Assembly (NCBI GenBank): GCA_007121555.1
Contig: SKKH01000044.1
Coordinates: forward strand, 1-64,000
Length of the DNA stretch: 64,000 nt
From: Gemmatimonadota bacterium
GTDB taxonomy: Bacteria > Gemmatimonadota > Gemmatimonadetes > Longimicrobiales > Gaopeijiaceae
Direction of reading: 5' to 3'
Part shown: piece after piece, positions 20,058 through 29,742 of the stretch
Layout of the letters: each line of letters starts with the position of its first letter
Numbering within the stretch: position 1 is the stretch's first letter
The notes under the pieces: model-generated
Told to the model about the DNA's origin: nothing
The model's input: only the letters and a program-made list of their open reading frames with translations
The model's database searches: none
Translations under genes and position numbers: made by a program

Positions 20058-20074
20058 TTGAGATCGATTCTCAA
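20058..20074. promoter_or_regulatory. Fur-box-like interrupted palindrome
   Basis: TTGAGA-TCGAT-TCTCAA, upstream of a ferric-type ABC ATPase gene. Confidence 0.45.
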
Positions 20075-20118
20075 CCAGCGTCTCGGCGCTGGTGGTGACT
20101 CCGGCCCACGTCCAGTCC

Positions 20119-21369
20119 ATGCCTGATTCCAATCCATCGACGGTCATTCAGCTCGAAGGCGTGACCCGGCGGTTCTGGCCTGGTCCCGTGACCGCGGTGG
20201 ATGATGTGTCTCTCGAGGTCCGAAAGGGTGAGATCATGACCCTTCTGGGCCCCTCGGGCTGCGGAAAGACCACGACGCTTCGACTCATTGCAGGGTTTGA
20301 GGTCCCGGACGAAGGATCGATCCGGATCGGGGACACCGAGGTGGCCGGCGCCAAAGCCTGGGCTCCACCGGAGCGTCGGGGGGTGGGTATGGTGTTCCAG
20401 GACTACGCCCTCTTCCCCCACCTCACCGTGGGGGAGAATGTGATGTTCGGACTGGACCGCACCCCCCGCCGGCAGCGGGCGGGTCGAGCCCGGGAGGTCC
20501 TCAAGATCCTGGACCTGGAAGCCTTCTTCCATCGATATCCCCATGAGCTCTCCGGCGGGCAGCAACAACGGGTCGCCCTGGCCCGGGCGCTGGCCCCCGA
20601 CCCTCTCCTCCTGCTCATGGACGAACCCTTCTCCAACCTGGACGCTCACCTTCGCGACCAGGTCCGCGACGAGGTAGTGGGAATCCTGAGGAATGCCGGG
20701 GTCACCTGCATCCTGGTCAGTCACGACCAGCGGGATGCTCTGGCGATCTCGGACCGGGTCGCAGTCATGAACCGGGGGAAGGTGGAGCAAGTGGGCTCCC
20801 CCCGGGAGATCTACAAGCACCCGGAGTCGGTCTTCGTGGCCACCTTCGTGGGCCGAACGAATCTCCTCCAGGGTCGAGTCCAGAACGAGGACGGGTGTGT
20901 GCTGACGGACTTCGGTTCCTTCTGCCGGGTGGACCGGCTGGGGATGCCGAACGGTTCACAGGTAGTCGTGTCGGTCCGGCCCGATGGATTCGAAACCTGT
21001 GCCGAAGGGGCCCTCTGCGGCTCAATCCTCTCGACCACCTACACCGGGGCACAGATCGAGGCGGAGGTCGAATTTCCTTCGGCTCTGGGGGGCACGCGAA
21101 AGCTCGTGGTGCACCTTCCACCCTCCCGCCACTACGAGGTAGGGGAGTCGATCAGCTTCCGGCTCGTGCCCGAATTCGCCTCCGTCGTGCGCAACGCCTG
21201 CCAGACGCTTGGGTTCACCTCGCCCGTGGTCGAGCCCCCACAGGCGTCTGGACGCGACGGGAGTCGACCCGGCTCCGACCCCGGCCCCGCGCTGGAGGTG
21301 GACGAGACCCCGCCCGGGGTGGTGTCGGCCTCACCTGCCGGCGCCCTGGCCAGAGAGCTCGAGGGGTGA
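20119..21369 (+). CDS. ABC transporter ATP-binding protein, ferric/spermidine (FbpC/PotA) type with TOBE region
   Basis: LLGPSGCGKTTTLRLIAG (Walker A), ELSGGQQQRVALARALAPDPLLLLMDEPFSNLD (signature/Walker B), VSHDQRDALAISDR. Confidence 0.9.
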   Translation: MPDSNPSTVIQLEGVTRRFWPGPVTAVDDVSLEVRKGEIMTLLGPSGCGKTTTLRLIAGFEVPDEGSIRIGDTEVAGAKAWAPPERRGVGMVFQDYALFPHLTVGENVMFGLDRTPRRQRAGRAREVLKILDLEAFFHRYPHELSGGQQQRVALARALAPDPLLLLMDEPFSNLDAHLRDQVRDEVVGILRNAGVTCILVSHDQRDALAISDRVAVMNRGKVEQVGSPREIYKHPESVFVATFVGRTNLLQGRVQNEDGCVLTDFGSFCRVDRLGMPNGSQVVVSVRPDGFETCAEGALCGSILSTTYTGAQIEAEVEFPSALGGTRKLVVHLPPSRHYEVGESISFRLVPEFASVVRNACQTLGFTSPVVEPPQASGRDGSRPGSDPGPALEVDETPPGVVSASPAGALARELEG

Positions 21370-21476
21370 GTTCGGACTGCTGACCACCGGAGCGAAAGTC
21401 CGTCCCTCCTTCCCTTCCCTTGAACGCCTGGCGGCCTTGGGTGGAACCCTGTGTCGTGGATGGAGGGACGTGCGAG

Positions 21477-21551
21477 TGGGCGCTACTGGATTCGAACCAG
21501 TGACCTCTTGCTTGTAAGGCAAGCGCTCTAAACCAACTGAGCTAAGCGCCC
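21477..21551 (-). tRNA. tRNA-Val (anticodon TAC)
   Basis: Minus strand GGGCGCTTAGCTCAGTTGGTTTAGAGCGCTTGCCTTACAAGCAAGAGGTCACTGGTTCGAATCCAGTAGCGCCCA; full cloverleaf, TTCGAAT loop, anticodon loop CTTACAA. Confidence 0.95.
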
Positions 21552-21598
21552 GGAATCCGGCCGAGGGAAGCTGTCCAGTAAGGACACCGCGACTGGAA

Positions 21599-21635
21599 GG
21601 GGCCGGCAGGCCTCTAAGGTAATCCCACCGGCCCC
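21599..21635 (-). terminator. Hairpin downstream of the S10 peptidase gene
   Basis: GGGGCCGG...CCGGCCCC inverted repeat between tRNA-Val and the peptidase stop. Confidence 0.45.
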
Positions 21636-21734
21636 TCCTGTGAATCGCTGGGCATGGGGGCTCGGGCGGTCGCGAGCTCCAGCACCGCCCCCCCTGCCGG
21701 GACTCGTCCGGATCCCGCTGCAGCCCGTCCCCTC

Positions 21735-23312
21735 CTATCTCTGGAGGGCGTCCCGGTAGAACTGAACCGCATCCTCCTTCATTTTGACCAGATCCGGCAT
21801 GTGAATGTACATCATGTGTCCGGACTCGTAGTACTCGATCCGGATGTTCTCGCGAATCGAGGGATCGAGCTGCATGTTCGCCACGGTATAGTCCATGGCG
21901 AAGTAGGGGGTGGCCAGATCGTAGTACCCGCTCTGAACCATGACCTGGAGATACGGATTCACCGACATGGCCCGGCGCAGATCCTCGGCCACGTTGAGAT
22001 AGCGGTTCTCCACGTTCGAGTAGTCCCAGGGCTGGGCCTGACCCCGGATGAAGTACTCCAGGTTGTTGTTCAGCTCGAGTTCCCTGCGAAAGTAGTCGTT
22101 CACGGTTCCCGTGAAGGGGCCCATGATCGCACCGTCATAGGAAGCGTCGAACTCGTATCCCTGCCCTACCGCGTCGCGGTCCAGTCCCACGAAGCGCCCG
22201 TCGAGGCGCCCCACGGTACGACGCTCGTCCCGTCTCAGCTCCTTGGCGAAAAGCTGGGTGGTGAGACGGAGGTTGGCCTGCTCCACGAAGTCCGTGGACA
22301 GCCCGGTGTAGCGGGCGGCTCGGGCCGCTACGTCCCGGCGTTCCTCCTCCGGAAGCAGATCGCCGTACATGAGCGCCCGGGTGTAGTCGTTCAGGACGAA
22401 CTCCTCCACCTCGGCGAGAAACTCCTCCAGCTCCAGCGACTGAAGCCCAGGCTCGAGTCGTTCGTGGTACCACGCCGTGGCCGCAAAGCTGGGAAGAAAG
22501 AGGATGGCCGGGAGGTCGTTCCCCACGGCGGGGCGGAGGGTCTGGAAGTTCAGAACGGCTGAAACCAGGATCACTCCGTTCAGGTGCATACCCCGGGTCT
22601 GGAGGTGGTTCGCCATCCCCGACACCCGGGTGGTCCCGTAGCTTTCCCCCGCTAGAAACTTGGGGGAGGCCCACCGCTCGTATTCGCTTACGAAGAGACG
22701 CACCCACTCCGAGAGGTACTCCACATCCTGGGTGTACCCCAGGAATTCCCGCACGTCCTGCCCCACCGCGGCCCGACTGTAGCCGGTGTTCACCGGATCG
22801 ACGAACACCAGGTCGGTCTCGTCCAACCATGTGTATTCATTATCGACGAGTTCGAACGGGGGTGGGTGGGGGTCGTCCGTCCGGAACCGGGTGTCCACTC
22901 CCGGATCCCGCATGAGGACCCGCCGGGGTCCCAGCCCCAGGTGAAGCCAGACCGAAGCGGCTCCAGGCCCTCCGTTGAACATGAAGGTGATGGGACGGTC
23001 AGCGGGGTCCTCGACTCCATCACGCTGATAGTAGGTGAAGTGGATGTTGGCCAGATGCACGCCCACGTCGTCGTGGAGAGGCAGATACCCGGTCGTCGCC
23101 GAGTAGGACAGGGTCTCACCGTTCACCTGGATCTGATGCCGGGTCGTCACGGGTGCCTGCTCGGGGACGCGCTCGGCCCGGACCTCTTCCACCGGAGGAG
23201 CCTCCTGGGCCCGGACATCCAGGGCCGACCCGATGGGAAGGATCAGAAGTCCGGCGATCAGGATCAGGCTGCGGCCCCGGGATGCAGGGCAGAAGGAAGG
23301 AGATGCATTCAT
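21735..23312 (-). CDS. S10 family serine carboxypeptidase-like protein (exported)
   Basis: FMFNGGPGAASVWLHLGLGPRR, FLAGESYGTTRVSGMANHL (GESYG nucleophile), SGHMMYIH (His). Confidence 0.88.
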   Translation of the reverse strand: MNASPSFCPASRGRSLILIAGLLILPIGSALDVRAQEAPPVEEVRAERVPEQAPVTTRHQIQVNGETLSYSATTGYLPLHDDVGVHLANIHFTYYQRDGVEDPADRPITFMFNGGPGAASVWLHLGLGPRRVLMRDPGVDTRFRTDDPHPPPFELVDNEYTWLDETDLVFVDPVNTGYSRAAVGQDVREFLGYTQDVEYLSEWVRLFVSEYERWASPKFLAGESYGTTRVSGMANHLQTRGMHLNGVILVSAVLNFQTLRPAVGNDLPAILFLPSFAATAWYHERLEPGLQSLELEEFLAEVEEFVLNDYTRALMYGDLLPEEERRDVAARAARYTGLSTDFVEQANLRLTTQLFAKELRRDERRTVGRLDGRFVGLDRDAVGQGYEFDASYDGAIMGPFTGTVNDYFRRELELNNNLEYFIRGQAQPWDYSNVENRYLNVAEDLRRAMSVNPYLQVMVQSGYYDLATPYFAMDYTVANMQLDPSIRENIRIEYYESGHMMYIHMPDLVKMKEDAVQFYRDALQR

Positions 23313-23480
23313 GTCGGAACTCTCGGATGTGATTCGATCGGATGTGGTTCCGTCACCTGTGGACGTACCAGAACGACAGGAACCCCTGAGGACATGGGTC
23401 TTGCAAGCAGAACGGCGGGGCCGTCACAGGGACGTCCTCGCCGTTCAGGTCCAACTCCACTCTTTCGTTGCTCCGAGCCG

Positions 23481-23509
23481 GTCCCTCCCCTGAACTGAAG
23501 GGGAGGGAC
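23481..23509 (-). terminator. Stem-loop downstream of the first SusD gene
   Basis: GTCCCTCCCCT-GAACTGA-AGGGGAGGGAC perfect inverted repeat; strand assigned from gene order. Confidence 0.5.
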
Positions 23510-23556
23510 ACGACCTGAAGCTGAAGGGCTTCAGAAGCCCTGCCGCGACCTCCCGA

Positions 23557-24840
23557 TCAGAAGTTCGGCAGATTGGGGTTCGAGAGATGCTCCTCTCGGG
23601 AGATGGGGACGCACGTCGCGCCCCATCCGTCGGGGAAGAGGCCCCAACGCCGCATGTCGATCATTCGGCGGGCCTCGAACCAGGTGCTGGCTCGCTTCTC
23701 CTCCTGGAAGGTCTCCATCGCGGCCGCCTCGGAGAGGTCGGTGGGAAGGGGCTCCAGGTCCCAATCGGCGCGCACCTGATTGACCAGGTTCATGGCCGCC
23801 TCGACCTGCCCCCGGCTCAGATGGACCTCGGCTTCAATGAGCCGGGCCTCCCGCCAGGAGCCGACGATCATGTTGCTGTTGTATGTGGGATACTTCATCT
23901 GGGCCCAGACCTGGGTCTCGGTGTCCGGTCCCACTCTTCCCTGATCCTGGGCGGGGGTCCGGGGGTCGTCGGACCCACGGAAGTCGGGATGCACCGAAGA
24001 CTCACCGCGGTCGTGATTATTCGACCAGAAGTAGGCGCGCTCCCCTGCGGAATCCCTGAAGTTGGCCTCCCAGACCATACCCTCGGGAACCAACTGGGCC
24101 GCCGCCAACGCCGCGTCCATGTCTCCCCGGTCCAGCTCGATGCGCGCCTGGATCAGGTTCGCCATTTGGGCAATGGAGTCCACCCCGGCGGCCTGTGCCG
24201 TCTGCCGTGCCTGACTCAGGTAACCTTCGGCCAGATTGAAGCTCTCGGAGCGGGGCACGGCCGGTCCAGCCTCGTAGGCCGCTTCGCAGTAGATCTCACC
24301 GAAGTCCGCGTAGGCCATCCCGGCGTAGAGCTGCATCATGGCCACCCGATCGTCGCTGGAGAAGTCGGCAACGACGTCCTCCATCTGACTGAGGGTTTCC
24401 AGAGCCGCACCCCGTGCGCGCTGCAGATCCCGCCACATGCGCCAGGGAATGTTGATGTGATCGGACTCGGAGGCGAGCTGGTCCAGGACTCCGTTCTTGT
24501 CGGCCTGGTGCCACGGGTCCCAGCTTCCGGAGGCCACCAGCTCATCGGCGATGAGGCCGGTGAACATGATCTGGCGGTTGTACGAAAAGTCGTAGTTATA
24601 GACGGCCCCGACCATCATCGCGGTCATGGAGGCGTCCGTGCCGAGGTCGCCCTCGGTGATGGAGGTGGGGTCGGTGGCATCGAAGTCGCAGGCACCCAGA
24701 CCGATGACGGCCATGAGGCCCAGCGCCCATCCGAGGCGGCTCCCGAGAGAGCCCCTGCGGGTACGGGTCGTACAGTGCATATCCATCTCCTCAGACATGA
24801 GGTTCAAATCCGTTGTGTCGACGTGACGTAGGCGTTCCAT
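23557..24840 (-). CDS. SusD/RagB family nutrient-binding lipoprotein (pair 1)
   Basis: Lipobox VIGLGACDFDATDP; ...EARLIEAEVHLSRGQVEAAMNLVNQVRADWDLEPL, EKRASTWFEARRMIDMRRWG. Confidence 0.85.
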   Translation of the reverse strand: MERLRHVDTTDLNLMSEEMDMHCTTRTRRGSLGSRLGWALGLMAVIGLGACDFDATDPTSITEGDLGTDASMTAMMVGAVYNYDFSYNRQIMFTGLIADELVASGSWDPWHQADKNGVLDQLASESDHINIPWRMWRDLQRARGAALETLSQMEDVVADFSSDDRVAMMQLYAGMAYADFGEIYCEAAYEAGPAVPRSESFNLAEGYLSQARQTAQAAGVDSIAQMANLIQARIELDRGDMDAALAAAQLVPEGMVWEANFRDSAGERAYFWSNNHDRGESSVHPDFRGSDDPRTPAQDQGRVGPDTETQVWAQMKYPTYNSNMIVGSWREARLIEAEVHLSRGQVEAAMNLVNQVRADWDLEPLPTDLSEAAAMETFQEEKRASTWFEARRMIDMRRWGLFPDGWGATCVPISREEHLSNPNLPNF

Positions 24841-24853
24841 GGGTACTCCCTCC

Positions 24854-27769
24854 TCAGAAGGAGATGTTGAAGCCGGCCACGATCTGGCGGCTCGGAGGAA
24901 CGCTGAAGAAGTCGGCGCCGATGGCCAGGTTGTTTCCGTCGCCGAAGGTCGACGACATCTCCGGATCGGTCCCGCTGTAGCCCGTCAGGGTGAAGACGTT
25001 CTGGGCCGCCGCGGTGAATCGCACGTTGGAGGCACCCATCCGAGCCGCGAGATGCTGGGGCAGCGTGTATCCCAGCGAGAGCTCACGGAGCTTGAAGAAG
25101 TCGGCATCCTCGATGTTCGTTCCGTAGATCCGCTGCTCCGCCACGTAGCGCTGAACGGCAGGGTGGTCCGGATCGTTGCCGTTCGCGATGAGGACGTTGA
25201 AGTACTCCTCACCCGTGCGCTGCTGACCCATGTAGGAACGGATGTGGTTGTTGATCACATGGCCCATGGCGAACTGGCCGTTGGCCCGGACCGTGATGTT
25301 CCCCCAGGACACGTCCATCCCGAGATTCCCCGTGTGGGGCGGGATGCTGGCTCCGTAGTAGACCGCCGTGTCCGAGGCGATGGGCATGTCGTTCTCGTCG
25401 TAGCCCACGATGGTCCGCTCCCACTTCCCGGAAACCGGGTACCCCGGCTGGATCCGGCTCCCAAAGCGATCCAGGGAGATGAGGGGAGTGTCGCCCAGGT
25501 CCAGGACCTCATTCCGGTTGAAGCTGTATCCCGCGTTCATGTTCCACGCGAAGTCGGCCCTCTGCATGAGGCTGATCCCGGTGTTCATCTCGAAGCCCAC
25601 GTTCTCGACCTCACCCACGTTGGTGAGCTGGGTCGCCGTGAGTCCGAGGGACGGAGCGAACCGCTGGTTCAGGAGCAGATCCTCGGTCCGCTGGTGGTAT
25701 GCCGTCATGTCCAGGGTGACCCGCTCCTGGAAGAGGGCCGCCTCGAAGCCGGCCTCGAACTCCCGGCTCACCTCGGGTGCGAGATCGGGGTTCCCGAAGG
25801 TGGAGGCCCGAATCCCGGGCCGCCCGTTGAAGCCCACCACGTTGCCAAAGGTGCGCACGGCATCAAAGGCTCCGGGCTGGGTTCCGGCGGTCCCGAACCC
25901 TGCGCGCAGGCGAAGGGTCGAGAGCCAGCTCACGTCGAAGAAATCCTCGTCGGAGATCACGTAGGAGACATCGGCCTTGGGGAAGGCCTGCCACCCGAAG
26001 TCGTCACCGAAGGCCGAGGATCCATCCATCCGGAGCCCGACCGTGAAGAAGAGCCGATCACGATGGCCCATCTGGTGCTGAAGGAAGGCGCCCCCGGTGG
26101 TATAGTTCAGCTCCGACTCGTTGACCGAGGCCAGGGCCGTTCCACCCAGGGACTGAAGGCCGGGGCTGGCGAAGTCGGTCCCGGTGGCGAAGACCCTCTG
26201 ATCCCGCCGGACGAAGAACTGCGCCCCTCCGCTGATTTCTGAGGCGAGGGTGGCGCTCCACTCCCGGCTCAGCGCCATTCCGTAGTCGACGTTCACCTGA
26301 AGGTTCTGCCGGGTGTTCACCGAGCGCGTGCCCGGACGGTCCGCCTCCCCCGGCGCCGTGTAGTAAGGGAGGAAGGTCGTTCCCTTCTGGTCGATGAACT
26401 CCATCCCCACCGTGCCTCGCTGGCTGAACCAGGAGGTGGCCTGGTGCCGCAGGGAGATCCCCGACGTGAATCGCTTCGTGTCATCGATGATCTCGCGCTG
26501 GAGCACGAGCGGAACCGGGAGGAAGGCACCGCCCCAGGGATCGCTCTCGGTTCCCCGGGTCGCCGGGTTTCCGGCGTAGATGTTGGTGAGTATACCCCCG
26601 ATCCAGTTGTCGTTGGGGGGAAGCTGGTTGTCCGTCAGGGAGAACCCGGTGTTCAGGTTCGCCGTGATCCGGTCCGTGGGTCGTACCTCCAGGTTGAGGC
26701 GCATGGAGGTCCGCTCGAACTCGTTGTTCGGGAACGACCCTTCCGTGTTCGTGTGGCTGAGGGAGGCGAAGTAGCCGAGCTGTTCCACCCCACCCCGGAT
26801 CGAAGCGTTGTACTCCTGGTGTAGCCCGGTCTTCAGGAGATCGTTGGGGTCGGGGTACTGGGGATCGGGGTGCATCCGGAGGAGCGGGGAGGCCAACTGA
26901 CTTGCGCCAAGGCGCGCCCCCACGTTGTAGGTGGTCTCTCCGGGACGCCCGCTCCGGGTGAAGATCTGGATCACCCCACTCGAGGCCTCACTTCCGTACA
27001 TGGCCGTGGCCGCCGAACCCTTGATGACCTCGACCCGGGAAATGTCCTGGGGGTTGATGTCGTTGAGGCGACTCACCGCCTGGCCCCCGGTACCCACCAT
27101 GTTGGTGTTGCCCCGGTCCAGCCGGATCCCGTCCAGATAGATCAGGGGCTGGTTGTCCTGGGTCAGCGAGGTGATTCCGCGGAGGATCATGGGGCCGGCG
27201 GAACCCACCGTCCCACTGGAGGCCAGACTGGTGACTCCGGCCTCACGGCCTTGGAGGGCGTCCTGGAGACGGGTGATCGGAGCGTCCTGTAGCCGCGTCT
27301 CGATATCGATGCTCGCGATGTTGGTGCCGCTCGTGCGCCGACGGGTTTCACCCGCGGGGGAGCCGGTCACCAGGACCTCGTCGAGGTCGATGGCCTGCCG
27401 TGACAGGGTGAAATCCACCGTGGCGGACTCACCGCTGGTCACCGTGACCTCTTCGGTGGCCTGCCGGTATCCAATGAACTGCACCTGGACCTGGTGGGTC
27501 CCGGCCGGAACCGACGTCAGTTCGAAGGCCCCGCTGGAGTTCGTGAGGGCACCGATGTTGAGCGCCGGGATCGAGACCTGAGCACCGGCCAGAGGCCGCT
27601 GGTTGGTCTGATCGCGCACAACTCCGGTAACGGTGCCGGTCTGATCGATCTCGTCGACGGCGGCGGCGGAACTCGCCATCCCTGGGACCACGGCAGAGGC
27701 GTGAGCCTCCCCTGCCATGGCACCGAGGACGAAAAGCCCCGCTGTGAGAACCTGTAGCGTTCGCTTCAT
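24854..27769 (-). CDS. SusC/RagA family TonB-dependent outer membrane receptor (pair 1)
   Basis: Carboxypeptidase-like N-domain GVVRDQTNQRPLAGAQVSIP; plug RVEVIKGSAATAMYGSEASSGVIQIFTRSG; C-terminal GFNISF. Confidence 0.93.
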   Translation of the reverse strand: MKRTLQVLTAGLFVLGAMAGEAHASAVVPGMASSAAAVDEIDQTGTVTGVVRDQTNQRPLAGAQVSIPALNIGALTNSSGAFELTSVPAGTHQVQVQFIGYRQATEEVTVTSGESATVDFTLSRQAIDLDEVLVTGSPAGETRRRTSGTNIASIDIETRLQDAPITRLQDALQGREAGVTSLASSGTVGSAGPMILRGITSLTQDNQPLIYLDGIRLDRGNTNMVGTGGQAVSRLNDINPQDISRVEVIKGSAATAMYGSEASSGVIQIFTRSGRPGETTYNVGARLGASQLASPLLRMHPDPQYPDPNDLLKTGLHQEYNASIRGGVEQLGYFASLSHTNTEGSFPNNEFERTSMRLNLEVRPTDRITANLNTGFSLTDNQLPPNDNWIGGILTNIYAGNPATRGTESDPWGGAFLPVPLVLQREIIDDTKRFTSGISLRHQATSWFSQRGTVGMEFIDQKGTTFLPYYTAPGEADRPGTRSVNTRQNLQVNVDYGMALSREWSATLASEISGGAQFFVRRDQRVFATGTDFASPGLQSLGGTALASVNESELNYTTGGAFLQHQMGHRDRLFFTVGLRMDGSSAFGDDFGWQAFPKADVSYVISDEDFFDVSWLSTLRLRAGFGTAGTQPGAFDAVRTFGNVVGFNGRPGIRASTFGNPDLAPEVSREFEAGFEAALFQERVTLDMTAYHQRTEDLLLNQRFAPSLGLTATQLTNVGEVENVGFEMNTGISLMQRADFAWNMNAGYSFNRNEVLDLGDTPLISLDRFGSRIQPGYPVSGKWERTIVGYDENDMPIASDTAVYYGASIPPHTGNLGMDVSWGNITVRANGQFAMGHVINNHIRSYMGQQRTGEEYFNVLIANGNDPDHPAVQRYVAEQRIYGTNIEDADFFKLRELSLGYTLPQHLAARMGASNVRFTAAAQNVFTLTGYSGTDPEMSSTFGDGNNLAIGADFFSVPPSRQIVAGFNISF

Positions 27770-28352
27770 GAAACACTCCGGAGTATTCGAACTTCATCAA
27801 TCCCGACCCGGAGGGCGATCCCCCGGATCCCTGTCTTCGTCGCCCCACCTGCTCCAGCCCTTCAACGATCTTCAGGCTGGACGGGAACCTACAGGTGGCT
27901 TCCTCGAGCGTGTCGACCCCAAACGATTCGATCTGAAATCCAACGGTCCTAGGGGCTTGTCGAGGATGGTCCCGCGCGCACCCCGGCCTCAATCGAGTGC
28001 CAGGACTCGAAGACGTACGGAAAATCAAGAGAGCCCGGATCGAGGGGGGGGCGCAAGTCAAACACAATATTTACAGTATGTTTACCCAACTGGCACTGCA
28101 CACGGACCTTCCCGACACCCCCTACGGACATTCGGAAAGGTCTCACTCGACCGCCTGGACGGCCCGATATCGGCGGACTTCTCGGGGTCGCCGCTCTGTA
28201 AGGAACTGACACCAACTGTCGGGGGTGACCGAACTAAAGGCGGCCGGAGATCACTCGAAGGAACTGAGGGGGAGCGTGGAGTCGACCGTGCAGCGAAGGC
28301 TGCCCGGATCCGGTGGGCTTGGGTCGTGTGCAAACGTGACGAACGAAAAGAT

Positions 28353-28383
28353 GGGGGCCCGTCTCCATCCGGAGAGGGCCCCC
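28353..28383 (-). terminator. Stem-loop downstream of the second SusD gene
   Basis: GGGGGCCC-GTCTCCATCCGGAGAG-GGCCCCC inverted repeat just past the stop at 28412. Confidence 0.55.
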
Positions 28384-28411
28384 ACCCTTCGGGCTTGAAG
28401 CCTCGCGGAGA

Positions 28412-29653
28412 TCAGCGGTAGTGTTGATTCGCGTCCCGCTCCTGCTGCGAGACCGGCCAGCGGCGCTCCACACCCCGCTGCTGATTCGCCGAGGTCCACT
28501 CCGGTGGCACCAGATTGTAGTATCTCATGTCCTGCCAGCGCCGACCTTCCAGCCAGAACTCCGTACGACGCTCGTACTCGAGCTGGGAAAAGATCTCCTC
28601 TGCATCCCCGCCTCCAAAATCCGGCAACCCCGCTGCACCGCGGACCTGGTTGATCCGGTTCACGGCACCAGGAAGGTCTCCGGACTCCAGATGGTGTTCG
28701 GCGATGATCAGCTGCGCCTCCTGCCAACGGCTCACGGGGATGTCGTCGTTTCGGCTCTGATACTTCAGCGGCTCGTAGATCGTACGACCCCATCCATCGG
28801 TCGCAATCGCGTCCGTGTGCTGGATCCTTGGGTCGCGCTCCCCACTCACCGGATCCACCTGGTTCGCATATCTCGGGTCCATCCCATCATACTGGGACCC
28901 CGTAGAGGCCCGGGCATAGAACGAGTTCTGGGTGCCCGGCTGTTGGTAGCGAACATCCAGTCGATAACTCGGATCCAGATTCAAAGCCTGCTGGGCGGCC
29001 TGGGCCGCCTGAGTCAAGAGCCCCATGTCACGGTCCCTCTCGAAGTACAGGGACCGCAGCGCCCTGGCCTTCGCGCCGTGGGTCGCGGCTGCGAGGCGGG
29101 TCTCGCCAGCCGCACTCGCGATCTGAGCAGCCTGGTCGAAGAGCGGGACGCTGGACTCGAGGATGTCGGCCGGGCTCTGGGGAGGGCCGCCATCGATGGG
29201 GATTTCCACGAAGTGCTCGGCGAGCACCACTCGCGACAATGCCCCCCAGAAGTAGGCGTGAGCCATCCGCCGATCGGAGTCGGGACTCGCCAGGAGCCGA
29301 CCGAGGCGCTCGCGGATGTCATCCGCAACCCAGCGGGCGCGAGCCATTTCATTGTAGCGGGCGTCGTACTGCTCGTTCCACTCGGCGATCGTGCCCTGAA
29401 ACAGCTCGATCCGAGAGGTCCGGGTCGCATGGTGGGTTCCCTCGTCCGCGATCAGTGCGGCATCCAGAAGGAGATGATCGTAGCCGAGTGAAAACACGCC
29501 TTCCGGGGAGTTCCCCAGGGCCGTCCACATGGCCTCGGCTTCCAGCTCTTCGTCTACGATGTTCGTGGGATTCTCCACGTCGAAGAGATCCCCGCACCCG
29601 CTCAGGAGCAGGGGCAACAGAAGGAGCCCCAGCGTTCTTCCGATTCCGTTCAT
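28412..29653 (-). CDS. SusD/RagB family nutrient-binding lipoprotein (pair 2)
   Basis: MNGIGRTLGLLLLPLLLSGCGDLFDVENPTNIVDEELE; WQEAQLIIAEHHLESGDLPGAVNRINQVRGAAGLP; RRTEFWLEGRRWQDMRYY. Confidence 0.88.
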   Translation of the reverse strand: MNGIGRTLGLLLLPLLLSGCGDLFDVENPTNIVDEELEAEAMWTALGNSPEGVFSLGYDHLLLDAALIADEGTHHATRTSRIELFQGTIAEWNEQYDARYNEMARARWVADDIRERLGRLLASPDSDRRMAHAYFWGALSRVVLAEHFVEIPIDGGPPQSPADILESSVPLFDQAAQIASAAGETRLAAATHGAKARALRSLYFERDRDMGLLTQAAQAAQQALNLDPSYRLDVRYQQPGTQNSFYARASTGSQYDGMDPRYANQVDPVSGERDPRIQHTDAIATDGWGRTIYEPLKYQSRNDDIPVSRWQEAQLIIAEHHLESGDLPGAVNRINQVRGAAGLPDFGGGDAEEIFSQLEYERRTEFWLEGRRWQDMRYYNLVPPEWTSANQQRGVERRWPVSQQERDANQHYR

Positions 29654-29742
29654 GGTCCGGCCTCCAGAGGTATCCACGGTACCTGCCATCGTTCTCCTCT
29701 CCACCGACTCGGCGTGCGATGTCGGCCCTGCGCAGGCGCTTT

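Noticed and set aside
24839-26242. 467-aa plus-strand ORF opposite SusC pair 1
   Set aside because: Antisense shadow with no domain signature; the SusC frame is unambiguous.
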